NCBI RefSeq assembly: GCF_001485415.1
Contig: NZ_BCMQ01000008.1
Span: 1-64,000 of the forward strand
Reading direction: 5' to 3'
Source: Myroides odoratimimus
GTDB taxonomy: Bacteria > Bacteroidota > Bacteroidia > Flavobacteriales > Flavobacteriaceae
DNA length: 64,000 bases
The translations under genes and the position numbers were made by a program. A model generated the notes under the pieces. That model did no database searches, had not been told where the DNA came from, and saw only the letters and a list, made by a program, of their open reading frames with translations. Below are positions 55,022-63,508 of this stretch, one piece after another (position 1 is the stretch's first letter; the number at the start of each line of letters is the position of its first letter).

Positions 55022-55978
55022 ATGAGTCAAAGTAATAAAGATATAAAGGAAATAGAATCAATAGAAGATTTTAAGAATCATTTTTTGGTTTCTGAAGGAG
55101 GCACTTGTGGTGAGTGCAATAAACTGCGTTATAAAGAAGGGGCAGGTTATATGGAGGTCTTGTCTTTAGCTGATTTGAGGCAGCACAATGATTTGTTTTT
55201 AGGCAGTCGTACGCGCAAGCGATTTTATAGTATGGTGTTAGTCACTAAAGGTGCAGTTACCGAAGTCATAGGACATAAAGAATACCGATTAGGTGAGCAG
55301 ATGATGTACTTTATTTCTGATAACCAATTACACCAAATAAAAGAATGGACGAATGACCTAGAAGGTTTTATGTGTCTATTTGATTCAGATTATTTTTTAC
55401 TTTGTATCAAGCATCAAATCAAATTGAATAGCTTTCCTTTTTTTCAATTGGACAAAGCTCCTTATGTTGAGCTTACAGAACGTGAGGTAGAGATGATGAG
55501 TCATCTGTTTTGGAAGTTAAATCAAGAGCAATGTCAAAAAGAAACTTTTAATGATGATTTATTAGTGCGTATGTTCTTGAATATTATCTTAATAGAGGCA
55601 GAGCGAATATACAATCAACAGACTACATCAACTCCTTTTGTATTGTCTAGAAAAGAGCAGTTAGTAGCCAAGTACCAACTATTGGTGACCCAAAATGCTA
55701 TTGAGTTAAAGCAAGTAAATCAGTATGCAGAGTTGTTACATGTACATCCTCATTACCTTAATGATATAGTTAAAGAAATCACCAATCAGCCTGCTAGTTA
55801 TTTTATTCATAAGTATCTTATAGAAGAAGCTAAATCAAGACTGATACAGACGAATGATACAGTTGCTCAGATTGCTATAGATTTGAATTTTACAGAGGAA
55901 TCTTATTTTGGTCGTTTCTTTAAAAAGAAAACTGATTTAACTCCTCTTCAATATAGAAAGCAGCACAAACAGCATTAA
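55022..55978 (+). CDS. AraC-type transcriptional regulator
   Basis: A 318-residue regulator with a cupin-like N-terminal sensor (about 50-150, RFYSMVLVTKGAVTEVIGHKEYRLGEQMMYF) and a C-terminal AraC helix-turn-helix pair (about 215-318, YAELLHVHPHYLNDIVKEITNQPASYF and IAIDLNFTEESYFGRFFKKKT). It lies 15 bases after DUF2938 and ends the thioredoxin-DUF2938 group, where it probably acts in autoregulation of the cluster or on genes elsewhere. Confidence 0.88.
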   Translation: MSQSNKDIKEIESIEDFKNHFLVSEGGTCGECNKLRYKEGAGYMEVLSLADLRQHNDLFLGSRTRKRFYSMVLVTKGAVTEVIGHKEYRLGEQMMYFISDNQLHQIKEWTNDLEGFMCLFDSDYFLLCIKHQIKLNSFPFFQLDKAPYVELTEREVEMMSHLFWKLNQEQCQKETFNDDLLVRMFLNIILIEAERIYNQQTTSTPFVLSRKEQLVAKYQLLVTQNAIELKQVNQYAELLHVHPHYLNDIVKEITNQPASYFIHKYLIEEAKSRLIQTNDTVAQIAIDLNFTEESYFGRFFKKKTDLTPLQYRKQHKQH

Positions 55979-55998
55979 TAACTTACCTATATAAAACC

Positions 55999-56027
55999 AA
56001 AATAGAGACCCTAAGGTCTCTATTTTT
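55999..56027. terminator. Terminator after the AraC-type gene
   Basis: AAAATAGAGACC and GGTCTCTATTTT (55999-56026) pair around a CTAA loop and T residues follow. It sits between the rightward regulator gene and the leftward exporter fragment. Confidence 0.9.
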
Positions 56028-56045
56028 ATACATAATTGATTCTTA

Positions 56046-56281
56046 TTAATGTCCTGCACCAGCAATGATCTTACCAGCTCCTTTTTTAATTAATAAGAGT
56101 ATAAAAGGAATACAAATAAGAAATAGTACCCCTAAGAACATAAATACATCCATATAGGTTAATACTGTTGCTTGTTTAGTCACTCCTAGGTCTAGTAGGG
56201 TGTATGCCTTCTGAAGTGCTTCATCTGTAGGGAATCCTTTCGCTATAAAGCTTTGTTGTAGGGCAATTACACGATTCCCAC
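56046..56281 (-). pseudogene. C-terminal fragment of a DHA2-type multidrug exporter
   Basis: About 78 codons read on the minus strand from the repeat into the stop. The sequence NRVIALQQSFIAKGFPTDEA, then VTKQATVLTYMDVFMFLGVL and CIPFILLLIKKG, is the end of the last membrane helices of an EmrB/QacA-type (DHA2) transporter; the intact protein would be about 500 residues. The upstream part is missing, and the break lies exactly at a CCCAATCTATATCCACAA repeat. It has no start codon of its own; the apparent ATG comes from the repeat. It is non-functional. Confidence 0.75.
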
Positions 56282-56487
56282 CCAATCTATATCCACAATA
56301 CACATCATGACATTAGCACGGATTTAAGGTTGTAATCCGGGCCATATATTTGCCCAATCTATATCCACAACGGTAGAGCTGTATTACATACAGTCTCCAT
56401 CCAGTATCCGCAATATATATTACCTCATGCCCGAAGGGCGCCCATTCCTAATTCCTAATTATTAATTCCTAATTAGGAATTAGGGGA
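56281..56487. repeat. Composite intergenic repeat region
   Basis: CCCAATCTATATCCACAA occurs exactly at 56281-56298 and 56353-56370, with a divergent third version near 56400. Between the copies is CGGATT...AATCCG (56319-56339), and further on GCCCGAAGGGC (56429-56439) and an ATTCCTA tandem array with an 18-base palindrome AATTCCTAATTAGGAATT (56464-56481). The region is richer in G+C than its surroundings. It has no gene, and its left edge lies at the truncation of the exporter fragment. Confidence 0.6.
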
Positions 56488-56577
56488 TACTTCTATTTTT
56501 AAAAGAATAGCAAGAAATGGATTGTGAGAAAAAAGCAGAATCTATTTCTTTGTATACTTGTATTAAAGAAGTTAGTC

Positions 56578-57414
56578 ATGGAAGTAAGTAAACAATATGA
56601 AAAGGCAAGACAAGCTATAGCGTATATCGTAGCTAACCATTACGCACAACCTAATTTATCAGAGATAGCGACAGCAGTTGGGTTAAGTGAATATCATTTT
56701 CAAAGATTATTTACAGAATGGGTAGGAAGTAGTCCTAAGCAGTTTTTGAGATATATAACCTTAAACTATGCTAAGTATGTTATAAAAGAACGTTTAGAAC
56801 AGACCTTGTTTGATGTTGCAGATGAGGTAGGGTTGAGCAGTAGTAGTCGTTTACATGATATGTTTGTTTCTATAGAAGGCATGACTCCTAATGAGTATGC
56901 TAATAAAGGGGCGTCTTTAGAGATTGCCTATAGTTATTGGGATACCTTGTTTGGACAAGTAGTTGTCGCTTCTACACCTAAAGGGATTTGTCATATCGCT
57001 TTTACTTCTGAGCATAATGATGGATTAGAACGTATTCATGCAGATTTTTCTAATGCAGTATTAGTAGAAGAAAGGAAGGGTATACACCAGGCTGTGATCG
57101 ATATATTAAACAGAGAAGGAGATTTGACACAAATCAAATTACATCTTAAAGGAACTCCTTTTCAGCTTAAAGTATGGGAAGCTTTACTACAAATACCTGA
57201 AGGACAATTAACAACTTATGGTGGTCTAGCAGGTAGATTAAATAATGAAGGTGCAAGTAGAGCTGTAGGCACGGCTATTGGTCGCAATCCTGTAGCAGTA
57301 TTAATACCTTGTCACCGCGTGATACAGCAGACAGGTTTGTTAGGAGGATATATGTGGGGAGCAGAGAAGAAACAGTTAATTGTGGGGTGGGAATTAAGTA
57401 AAACACATGAATAA
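56578..57414 (+). CDS. Ada-like AraC plus O6-methylguanine-DNA methyltransferase
   Basis: A 278-residue protein started at ATG 56578 (MEVSKQYEKARQAI); the upstream in-frame GTG at 56524 adds a poor sequence. The first 100 or so residues form an AraC-type helix-turn-helix (LSEIATAVGLSEYHFQRLF), and the C-terminal half is a DNA methyltransferase with PCHRVI, where the cysteine takes the alkyl group from O6-methylguanine. The zinc-binding Ada N-terminal domain is absent. It is a known short form of Ada that probably senses alkylation and repairs it. It is flanked by two repeat regions. Confidence 0.9.
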   Translation: MEVSKQYEKARQAIAYIVANHYAQPNLSEIATAVGLSEYHFQRLFTEWVGSSPKQFLRYITLNYAKYVIKERLEQTLFDVADEVGLSSSSRLHDMFVSIEGMTPNEYANKGASLEIAYSYWDTLFGQVVVASTPKGICHIAFTSEHNDGLERIHADFSNAVLVEERKGIHQAVIDILNREGDLTQIKLHLKGTPFQLKVWEALLQIPEGQLTTYGGLAGRLNNEGASRAVGTAIGRNPVAVLIPCHRVIQQTGLLGGYMWGAEKKQLIVGWELSKTHE

Positions 57415-57493
57415 ACTACATTAGTAGTAATAACTATATCGTATAGAGGAGTGTTCATAGTGGATGCTCTTTTTGCTTTATAGTAATGATGTA

Positions 57494-58034
57494 TTAAACC
57501 CAAAAAATCAACTTGTTTTTTTGATTTTGCTTCTTCTTTTCTTCTAAAAAATTCAAAATTGACTTCTTTTTACTCTCTTTTTTTAGCTATTTACCCTCTT
57601 TTTTAGCCTTTTACTCCTACTAAGTGAATTTTTAGAATCATTTTTTTTAATTTAAAAATGATGTAATGTGTTGATACATAGTTGTTTGTTTGGGTTTTGA
57701 TAAGAATTGAAGTTATTCTGGATTGCTTTTAATCCCAGTAAATAAGGGGCTTCATAGCAGATCCTTGGACAATTATAGGAGTATAGTAGGACAATACTTG
57801 GGTATAGCGGGCTTTTGTCCAAGGATAGTCCTTTTATTGATCTAGTATTCTTTTAGGATGTGACTTGAAGGATAAATCTAGAATTTGTGGTAGTCAAATA
57901 CTGCAATGCAATTCTATCTTATGGTTCCTTCATTAGTTCTAAAACCATACTAACGTAGGCTTATATCTTTAATTCAGACCTATTTTGTATAATACCTTTT
58001 CGTTTATATTCTTATCGCATAGTTTGGGTTAAAA
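57494..58034. repeat. Repeat region with possible terminal inverted repeats and a second copy of the 144-base element
   Basis: The end CGCATAGTTTGGGTTAAAA (58016-58034) is the counterpart of the right end of 20315-20478; TTAAACCCAAA at 57494-57504 is a weaker left partner. Bases 57891-58034 align with 20335-20478. Inside, 57580-57640 has two similar pyrimidine-rich units (CTCTTTTTTTAGC-type), and repeat C lies at 57761-57831. No gene is present in the 735 bases between the Ada-like and DoxX genes. Confidence 0.5.
57761..57831. repeat. Palindromic intergenic repeat, copy C
   Basis: ATCCTTGGACAA (57761-57772) and TTGTCCAAGGAT (57815-57826) are a perfect 12-base inverted repeat. The reverse complement aligns with 13306-13380 over its whole length. 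The copy lies inside the 57494-58034 repeat region. Confidence 0.6.
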
Positions 58035-58151
58035 TGAGCATATAGGATAGTGAGGGAGAGGAATAATCATAGAGGTTCTAAGCGATATGTATATAAATGT
58101 ATTGAGGCGAAACTGTGTAAGCTCGCCTCAATGTATTAGGGTTAGGTTTGA

Positions 58152-58517
58152 TTAACGTTGATTTAGGGTTAATGAACTCCAGTATGACAGGGCTAATAGC
58201 ACACCTGCTATGAATATAAAACCTAGTGATGTGATAGGCTCTCCCATCCCTAAGTGTGCGATAGCGGCAGAGATAATATTAATGGTAAACCCTGCGTAAG
58301 CAAAACCTCTTATCGTAGAAGATAAGAAAGGGAGCAATATCACTATAGCTCCTAAAGCCTTAGCTATAGCGAGTTCTACTCTGAAATAATCAGGAAAACC
58401 TAGGTAAACAAAGGCCTCTTTCATCTCTTCTGTTGCTACATAGTTATAGGCACTAAATAACATAAATAAAGAGAATAGACTTGTAGATACCCAGAATGTA
58501 ATTTTAGAATTCTTCAT
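58152..58517 (-). CDS. DoxX-family membrane protein
   Basis: A 121-residue membrane protein with four hydrophobic segments (about 8-26, 47-65, 72-92, 97-117). The pattern fits the DoxX-like (DoxX_2) group, with FPDYFRVELAIAKALGAIVILLP as the second-helix region. DoxX-like proteins are linked to redox-stress resistance in other bacteria, but no activity is proven here. The gene is divergent from an HxlR-type regulator; a perfect palindrome sits 19 bases upstream of the start. A 10-base inverted repeat (58101-58132) without T run follows it. Confidence 0.82.
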   Translation of the reverse strand: MKNSKITFWVSTSLFSLFMLFSAYNYVATEEMKEAFVYLGFPDYFRVELAIAKALGAIVILLPFLSSTIRGFAYAGFTINIISAAIAHLGMGEPITSLGFIFIAGVLLALSYWSSLTLNQR

Positions 58518-58535
58518 TTTTAAGTGTTTTTATGG

Positions 58536-58553
58536 CCTATCTAAATAGATAGG
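58536..58553. promoter_or_regulatory. Perfect palindrome, operator candidate
   Basis: CCTATCTA and TAGATAGG with an AA spacer form an 18-base palindrome between the divergent doxX-like and hxlR-type genes. It is 19 bases from the DoxX start, just downstream of the box at 58568-58575 on that strand, and would fit a repressor site of a dimeric regulator such as HxlR. Confidence 0.55.
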
Positions 58554-58567
58554 TTCTTTTGTGGGTG

Positions 58568-58575
58568 CAAACATA
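58568..58575 (-). promoter_or_regulatory. TAnnTTTG box for the DoxX gene
   Basis: On the minus strand the sequence reads TATGTTTG, an exact -7 match. Transcription would start near 58563, so the palindrome at 58536-58553 lies in the first 30 bases of the transcript. Confidence 0.45.
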
Positions 58576-58603
58576 ACTGACTTTAAGGTGGTCTTCTCTA
58601 TTA

Positions 58604-58660
58604 GTTTCCTTTTGGGAAGTGGTTTCCTTTTGCACACTACTGTATAATAAAGTAATTTTA
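58604..58660 (+). promoter_or_regulatory. Promoter and direct repeats before the hxlR-type gene
   Basis: TTTG at 58629-58632, a 20-base spacer and TAATTTTA at 58653-58660 match the consensus with one mismatch, starting transcription near 58665, 18 bases before the ATG. GTTTCCTTTTG occurs twice (58604-58614 and 58622-58632), the second copy overlapping the -33 element. This could be the autoregulatory site. Confidence 0.5.
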
Positions 58661-58682
58661 GGGTGAATTAAAAATAGAGCAG

Positions 58683-59048
58683 ATGAAGAAAAAACCAGTG
58701 TTGAATAATACAGAACAATGTCAGGTAAGGATAGTAGCTATTAAAGATACGATGAGCTTATTATCTGGTAAATGGAAGGTATATATTATCGGAACATTAT
58801 TACATGGAGGTAAAATGAGGTTTATGGATCTAATGCGAGAAGTAGAAGGGATAGGCACAAAAATGTTGTCAAAAGAATTACATGATTTAGAAGCAAATCA
58901 TTTGATAAAAAGAACAGTGTTAAATACCAAGCCTATTTCTGTAGAATATGAATTGACAGAGTATGGAAAAACACTAGAAAGAGTGATCGAGGAGATTATG
59001 ATTTGGGGGCAGAAGTACCGCCAAACAGTCTTTAATGAGGGGAAATAG
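58683..59048 (+). CDS. HxlR-family transcriptional regulator
   Basis: A 121-residue winged-helix regulator. CQVRIVAIKDTMSLLSGKWKVYIIGTLLHGGKMRFMD is the typical HxlR opening, with a conserved Cys near the N-terminus, the recognition helix around TKMLSKELHDLEANHLI and the wing VEYELTEYGKTL. HxlR/YodB-type proteins sense thiol-reactive or redox compounds. It is divergent from the DoxX gene and probably controls it. Length is normal. Confidence 0.93.
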   Translation: MKKKPVLNNTEQCQVRIVAIKDTMSLLSGKWKVYIIGTLLHGGKMRFMDLMREVEGIGTKMLSKELHDLEANHLIKRTVLNTKPISVEYELTEYGKTLERVIEEIMIWGQKYRQTVFNEGK

Positions 59049-59159
59049 ACTGAATATTTATTTTATACTCCTTGTATTTTGTATCTAAAAAGAGCGTAAA
59101 TTTAATAAGTAATCGTACAGATAGATAAAGCATTGTATCAATACTTATAAAGATAGGAT

Positions 59160-59672
59160 ATGACATCACAAGAGGGTAAATCGACCATAAGACAGGCTGT
59201 GATTAAAGGCAAAACAGAATACTGTCATCTCATCTTAGAACCCAAACCTAAGATTGTGTTTACTATAGATGGAAAAATAAGTTCTCATCAGACTACTATT
59301 TTAGGCAAGGAGAATGGCTTTTTTTCATGGATGCAGTTTGTAGTGATTATCATGTTTATACTTAGTCTATTGACTTATTATTATGTGGGCCTTTATTATG
59401 CACTGATTCCAAGTATTATTACAGCTTATTTGTTGTATGTTATTTATAGTAGTTGGGATATGACTACTGTTCATGTTATAGATAAGCAGGATGTTATAGA
59501 AGTTAATTTGGTCAAAAGAACCTATCTCTCTGCTACAGGTTTTGATATCCGTTTTAAAGATAGTAAGGGCAACAGAAAAGTGAGAAGATTTTTATTAGCT
59601 AATCAAGGAGCTGGTAAAGAGGAGTTTTATGAGAAGGCTAAGGAATTGTTTAGAAACAATGGATATATGTAA
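59160..59672 (+). CDS. Membrane protein with YcxB-like architecture, unknown
   Basis: A 170-residue protein with two adjacent membrane helices (about 57-75 and 78-97) between a soluble N-terminal part and a C-terminal beta-rich part (DKQDVIEVNLVKRTYLSATGFDIRF). The arrangement recalls YcxB-like proteins but I cannot confirm the family. It is a single gene downstream of the hxlR-type gene, with a 111-base gap. A terminator hairpin follows. Confidence 0.55.
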   Translation: MTSQEGKSTIRQAVIKGKTEYCHLILEPKPKIVFTIDGKISSHQTTILGKENGFFSWMQFVVIIMFILSLLTYYYVGLYYALIPSIITAYLLYVIYSSWDMTTVHVIDKQDVIEVNLVKRTYLSATGFDIRFKDSKGNRKVRRFLLANQGAGKEEFYEKAKELFRNNGYM

Positions 59673-59676
59673 TATA

Positions 59677-59710
59677 AAATAGGGAGATGTCATTATGCAC
59701 CTCCCTATTT
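59677..59710. terminator. Hairpin between convergent genes
   Basis: AAATAGGGAG and CTCCCTATTT form a 10-base stem with a 14-base loop, with A/T-rich flanks on both sides. It separates the rightward membrane protein from the leftward acetyltransferase. Confidence 0.75.
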
Positions 59711-59738
59711 AATTTATAAGCTAAGTATTATATGATCA

Positions 59739-60236
59739 TTATTTCCACCAATGGTAGTAGTTGTGCCCTCCATCGTATACGAATCCGCATCTAGGGTATA
59801 ATACATTCCCTATATCATTTGTCTTTTCTGTCTCTAGCATTAGTCCACATGCATTGGTTTCTTCACACCATTGTTTTGAACGGTCTATGATTGCTACAGA
59901 TAACCCTATCCCTCTGTAGTCTGGATGTACGAATAAGTCACTTAATAACCACTGTTTTTCTAATTTGATGTAATGGAATAATTCATAAAGTTGAACGAAT
60001 CCAACTGCTTGTCCATCTACATATGCTAAGAAGATATGAGACTGGTCATTAGACAGCCGATCAAGTAAGAATTGTTTTCCTTTTTCATAATTTGATTCTT
60101 GTCTGTAGAATACTCGATACATATCGAATAGCATAGAGGCATCTTCTAGGTGTTCTAAAGTCGCTTTTACTAAAGTCGCAGTTGTGTTTTTTAGAGTTAC
60201 TTGTTGTCTTGTTACCCCAGTGTTCGTTGTAGTCAT
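59739..60236 (-). CDS. GNAT-family N-acetyltransferase
   Basis: A 165-residue acetyltransferase. The acetyl-CoA-binding motif A is DLFVHPDYRGIGLSVAII (about 110-127, RGxG at 118-121), and the fold ends with NVLYPRCGFVYDGGHNYYHWWK. The substrate is not determined. The gene is alone on the minus strand, convergent with the preceding membrane protein gene. Length and domain order are normal for a single-domain GNAT. Confidence 0.92.
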   Translation of the reverse strand: MTTTNTGVTRQQVTLKNTTATLVKATLEHLEDASMLFDMYRVFYRQESNYEKGKQFLLDRLSNDQSHIFLAYVDGQAVGFVQLYELFHYIKLEKQWLLSDLFVHPDYRGIGLSVAIIDRSKQWCEETNACGLMLETEKTNDIGNVLYPRCGFVYDGGHNYYHWWK

Positions 60237-60519
60237 AAATACTTATTGGTTTAAAATTTCGAGGCAAATGTCTCGTAAAAATGGAAGGGGATTATAGACC
60301 AGTTTTTAAATAGTTTAGTAGTCCTGTGGGGAAGAAATAAGTGCCTTTGAATAGTGTTATTATGTTAAGGGTATAATGATTAAATTTACTTAATAGGTTA
60401 TGCTAGTAAGAATAACAGAATTAGAAGTAAGAAAAGACTAATTGTAATTTGTTTAATAATACTTTCAAGTATAGGTAACTATGCTTAACACAAAGATGCC
60501 GTAGAAGTATATGTAAGTT

Positions 60520-61134
60520 ATGCAAGAAATTAGAGAAATGTTAACTCAATGGAGTAGGTACAGTGGAAGAGAAAATGATCATGGACAATTATTTAATCAC
60601 TATGAATCAATAATAGAATATAATAATTTAACGAATAGATTGTGTTCAAGTTTAAGTGTAGTTTATGACCAAGAAAATGACAAAATAGAATGGCTAAAAA
60701 GAGAGTTTAGGCAAATTGAAACCCCTTTGTTTAATGTATTTAATGAAGAAGATAGTTCCTTTAACTTAGTTTATTCAGAGTCTAATATTAAGTACTATTC
60801 TATTCCTTTTTATTTTAAAGGTAAGGAGTATAAAAACTATTTTGATCTTGCTTTATACATTAGGGATATTTTTATAAATGGAGATAATCTTGTTAAAACA
60901 AAAATAATAGACTTGATGTTTAGCGATTCTCATATGTTTTCAGTTTTAAAAAAGAATAGCCAAACTGTAGAGTTATTGTTGATTTTAGTTGAGTTTTTTT
61001 ATAGACTAGATATTTGCAATAGGACATATATAGGTGAAGTAGGTTATTATTTAGTAACTGAATATGATCAGGATGAAATTAATAATATGAAGCAAACTTC
61101 GCCAGTTTATTTTACTAATTTTTATAATGAATAA
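60520..61134 (+). CDS. Orphan protein of unknown function
   Basis: A 204-residue soluble protein, rich in aromatic and acidic residues, without signal peptide, membrane segment or motif I recognise. It has helical N-terminal and C-terminal parts (NHYESIIEYNNLTNRLC, VELLLILVEFFYRLDICN). It is very AT-rich and lies next to a coding remnant at 61309-61587. These traits would fit an immunity or accessory gene of a lost locus, but I have no direct evidence for that. Confidence 0.5.
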   Translation: MQEIREMLTQWSRYSGRENDHGQLFNHYESIIEYNNLTNRLCSSLSVVYDQENDKIEWLKREFRQIETPLFNVFNEEDSSFNLVYSESNIKYYSIPFYFKGKEYKNYFDLALYIRDIFINGDNLVKTKIIDLMFSDSHMFSVLKKNSQTVELLLILVEFFYRLDICNRTYIGEVGYYLVTEYDQDEINNMKQTSPVYFTNFYNE

Positions 61135-61308
61135 ATATTTTGAAACAAGAGGTTGATTTATAGAGGATATTCAATACAAGGATATTTTTAAAGAGTATAT
61201 AAAACTTATATAATACTGTTTTGTATAACTTAGCTATTACAGGGGGATATAATATATGTATTTGAAAGAATAGTGATTTATTTGTATTAATGATATTGTA
61301 TTGAATAA

Positions 61309-61587
61309 GTACTGAGAGGTAAATTTCATCTTATAGAAAAAGATATTTATCAAGAAATTTATAGTATTATTTCAAACAGTATTAAAGATTGTAAACATGG
61401 TAATATTAAAGGGTATGAATATCGTTACTATGGAGCTAGTTTTTTATTCAAGAAGGAGAAATCTAAAATGTTTCTTAAAAAGAGAAATCTTAGTAACCAT
61501 CATCGTTTAAGAATGTTTTCGAAAAGTACAAAATCCAAAAATTATACAACAAGTACTCAAAATGGTATAACAAATGAGAATCTCTAG
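61309..61587 (+). pseudogene. Open frame without start, probable gene remnant
   Basis: About 92 codons between a TAA at 61306-61308 and a TAG at 61585-61587, encoding a lysine- and tyrosine-rich sequence (FHLIEKDIYQEIYSIIS, KGYEYRYYGASFLF, FLKKRNLSNHHRLRMF). The first internal ATG is at 61468. No family recognised. It may be the C-terminal part of a gene whose front was lost, possibly once linked to the orphan gene before it. Confidence 0.4.
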
Positions 61588-61592
61588 TGTAG

Positions 61593-61600
61593 TACTTTTG
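61593..61600 (+). promoter_or_regulatory. TAnnTTTG box for the efflux operon
   Basis: TACTTTTG followed by GC is an exact -7 match, 12 bases before the ATG at 61612. No TTTG is found 19-21 bases upstream. Confidence 0.45.
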
Positions 61601-61611
61601 GCGTAGAGATT

Positions 61612-62025
61612 ATGAAAAAACTATTCGTCATATTATTCGCATTTTTGTACACTGGCTTGGCTTCAGGCTTTAGTACATATCAGCACATCTGCCAAGGATT
61701 AGTGCAAGAGGCGAGTATACCTAAATCTCAAGCAAATGAAAAGAACTGTGGTTTCTGTGCTTTAACAGGGAGAACCGTAGAAGAACCAAAGAAGAACTGC
61801 TGCCAAGATAAAGTAGAGGTAGTTAAAGTAAAATCAGAGGTTCAGAATAGTTCATTTAAAGTTTTAAAAATTTCTTTCTTTACAGATGCGATATTGCACC
61901 GTTATTTCGGAGCAGTATACGAGTATGTTCATACAGTAAGAGATAATTTCACTACTTATACTTATTATTTATACAGAGTCAAAGAAGTACCTCTGTACAT
62001 TAAGAATTGCGTCTATAGACTTTGA
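61612..62025 (+). CDS. Small Cys-rich secreted protein, HYC_CC_PP-like
   Basis: A 137-residue protein with a signal peptide (about 1-19) and conserved cysteines: HICQG near residue 26, CGFC near 45-48, and KNCCQD near 63-67. The spacing resembles the HYC_CC_PP family, which occurs near RND cation pumps in Bacteroidota. It lies 86 bases before TolC and probably belongs to the efflux operon, where it could bind or sense a metal ion in the periplasm. I am unsure of the family call. Confidence 0.62.
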   Translation: MKKLFVILFAFLYTGLASGFSTYQHICQGLVQEASIPKSQANEKNCGFCALTGRTVEEPKKNCCQDKVEVVKVKSEVQNSSFKVLKISFFTDAILHRYFGAVYEYVHTVRDNFTTYTYYLYRVKEVPLYIKNCVYRL

Positions 62026-62110
62026 TTCATACGATATCATTGAGCTTATCTATTCTTGTAGTAGGAATAGATACATCAACAATATTGTATAATTAAACGC
62101 ATACTTTTAC

Positions 62111-63502
62111 ATGAAAATTAATAGGATAGCACTGTTTCTCCTATTGGGTGTGGCATCTACGTCTTATGGACAAAAACTTACATTAGATGCTGCGTTAAAA
62201 CAGGCTATAGAACGATATGACCTTATCAAGGTTAAAGAAGCAAAACTTGCTGCTTCTCAAGAAAACACAACTAATCAAAAAGGGAATTACTTCCCAGATT
62301 TAACATTCGGTGCCCAACAAAGTTATGGGACTATCAATGCGCAGAACGGACCTCTATATGCTTATGGAGGATTGGGATCTGCAGCTACCTCTATGCCTTT
62401 AGCAGAACAAAATTGGAATGCAGCCTTTGGTTCATTGTATTTTGCTAATGTCAATTGGAATATTTTTTCTTTTGGAAAAACAAAGGAAGGAATCGGTATG
62501 GCAAAAGCTCAACAAGAAGTAACGCTTAAGGACTTAGAACAAGAGATTTTCCAACAACAAATAAAAGTAAGTGCTACCTATTTAAATCTTTTGGCTTCTC
62601 AGCGTATAAAATATGTGCAACAAAAAAATTTAGAACGCGCGAGAGTATTTCATCAAGTTACAGCTGCAAAGGCAAAGAGTGGCTTGTTACCTCAAGTAGA
62701 TGAGCGATTAGCCATGGCTGAGGTCGCAAATGCAGAGGCATTACATATTAAAGCGTATGACAAGGAAATAGAGTTTAATAAACACTTAGCTGTATTATTA
62801 GATGAAGAGACTAAAGCATATGCACTAGATGAGGTATTTGTAAATGCTAAACCAGAAGTATTAGACGAGACTTTAGTCAATAGAGATCAGCATCCTATAC
62901 TATTATGGCAAGAGAGCAAAATAGCACAAAGCGAATCTATGGAACGCCTAGTAACCAAAGGTAGTCTGCCTAGTTTAAATGCTTTTGGGGTGTTGCAAGG
63001 AAGAGGATCAGGCTTTAACTGGAATTATGTACAAGACAATAGTGCTTACTCTTCGTCTTATGGTGATGGAGTGGGTATTGATAGAAGTAATTATTTAGTA
63101 GGGCTTCAATTGACATGGAATATATCTAACTTTTTTAGAACGACTTATAAGCGTAAACAACAAGAGTATATCACAAAGAGCTATGAACATGAATTCGCTC
63201 AGATGGACAAAGATTTGGCTAACCAAGTTACTTTGACCAAAGAGAAGTATGTCAATGCTCAGGCTGTGTGGACACAGTCAAAAATACAGTTAGAGGCAGC
63301 TGATGTAGCCTTTAAACAGCAGAAAGCTTTATACGATAACGGGTTGAGCAACTTAGTTGATTTCACTCAAGCGCTGTATACTTTACAACGTGCAGAGATT
63401 GATTATGAAATAGCTCAAAACAATGTATGGCAATCTTTATTGCTACAGGCTTCTGCTTTCGGTGATATTCAATATTTGTTAAACGCTATTCCCCTAAAAT
63501 AA
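62111..63502 (+). CDS. TolC-type outer-membrane efflux channel
   Basis: A 463-residue outer-membrane factor with a signal peptide ending near SYGQ (residue 21). Two OEP repeats with long coiled-coil segments cover about 23-230 and 250-455. Typical features are LTLDAALKQAIERYD at the start and YDNGLSNLVDFTQALYTLQRAEIDYEIAQNN at the end. It exports substrates together with the RND pump that begins 6 bases downstream. Substrate unknown; a Cys-rich protein before it hints at a metal ion. Confidence 0.92.
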   Translation: MKINRIALFLLLGVASTSYGQKLTLDAALKQAIERYDLIKVKEAKLAASQENTTNQKGNYFPDLTFGAQQSYGTINAQNGPLYAYGGLGSAATSMPLAEQNWNAAFGSLYFANVNWNIFSFGKTKEGIGMAKAQQEVTLKDLEQEIFQQQIKVSATYLNLLASQRIKYVQQKNLERARVFHQVTAAKAKSGLLPQVDERLAMAEVANAEALHIKAYDKEIEFNKHLAVLLDEETKAYALDEVFVNAKPEVLDETLVNRDQHPILLWQESKIAQSESMERLVTKGSLPSLNAFGVLQGRGSGFNWNYVQDNSAYSSSYGDGVGIDRSNYLVGLQLTWNISNFFRTTYKRKQQEYITKSYEHEFAQMDKDLANQVTLTKEKYVNAQAVWTQSKIQLEAADVAFKQQKALYDNGLSNLVDFTQALYTLQRAEIDYEIAQNNVWQSLLLQASAFGDIQYLLNAIPLK

Positions 63503-63508
63503 GATAGT

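Larger units (their letters stand above)
61135..61611. other. Intergenic region with a gene remnant
   Basis: About 477 bases without a supported intact gene. The region is very AT-rich. A remnant frame occupies 61309-61587 and a promoter box lies at 61593-61600. Confidence 0.45.

Noticed and set aside
56281..56487. CRISPR array
   Set aside because: Only two exact copies of an 18-base unit are 72 bases apart, with no regular spacers and no cas genes.
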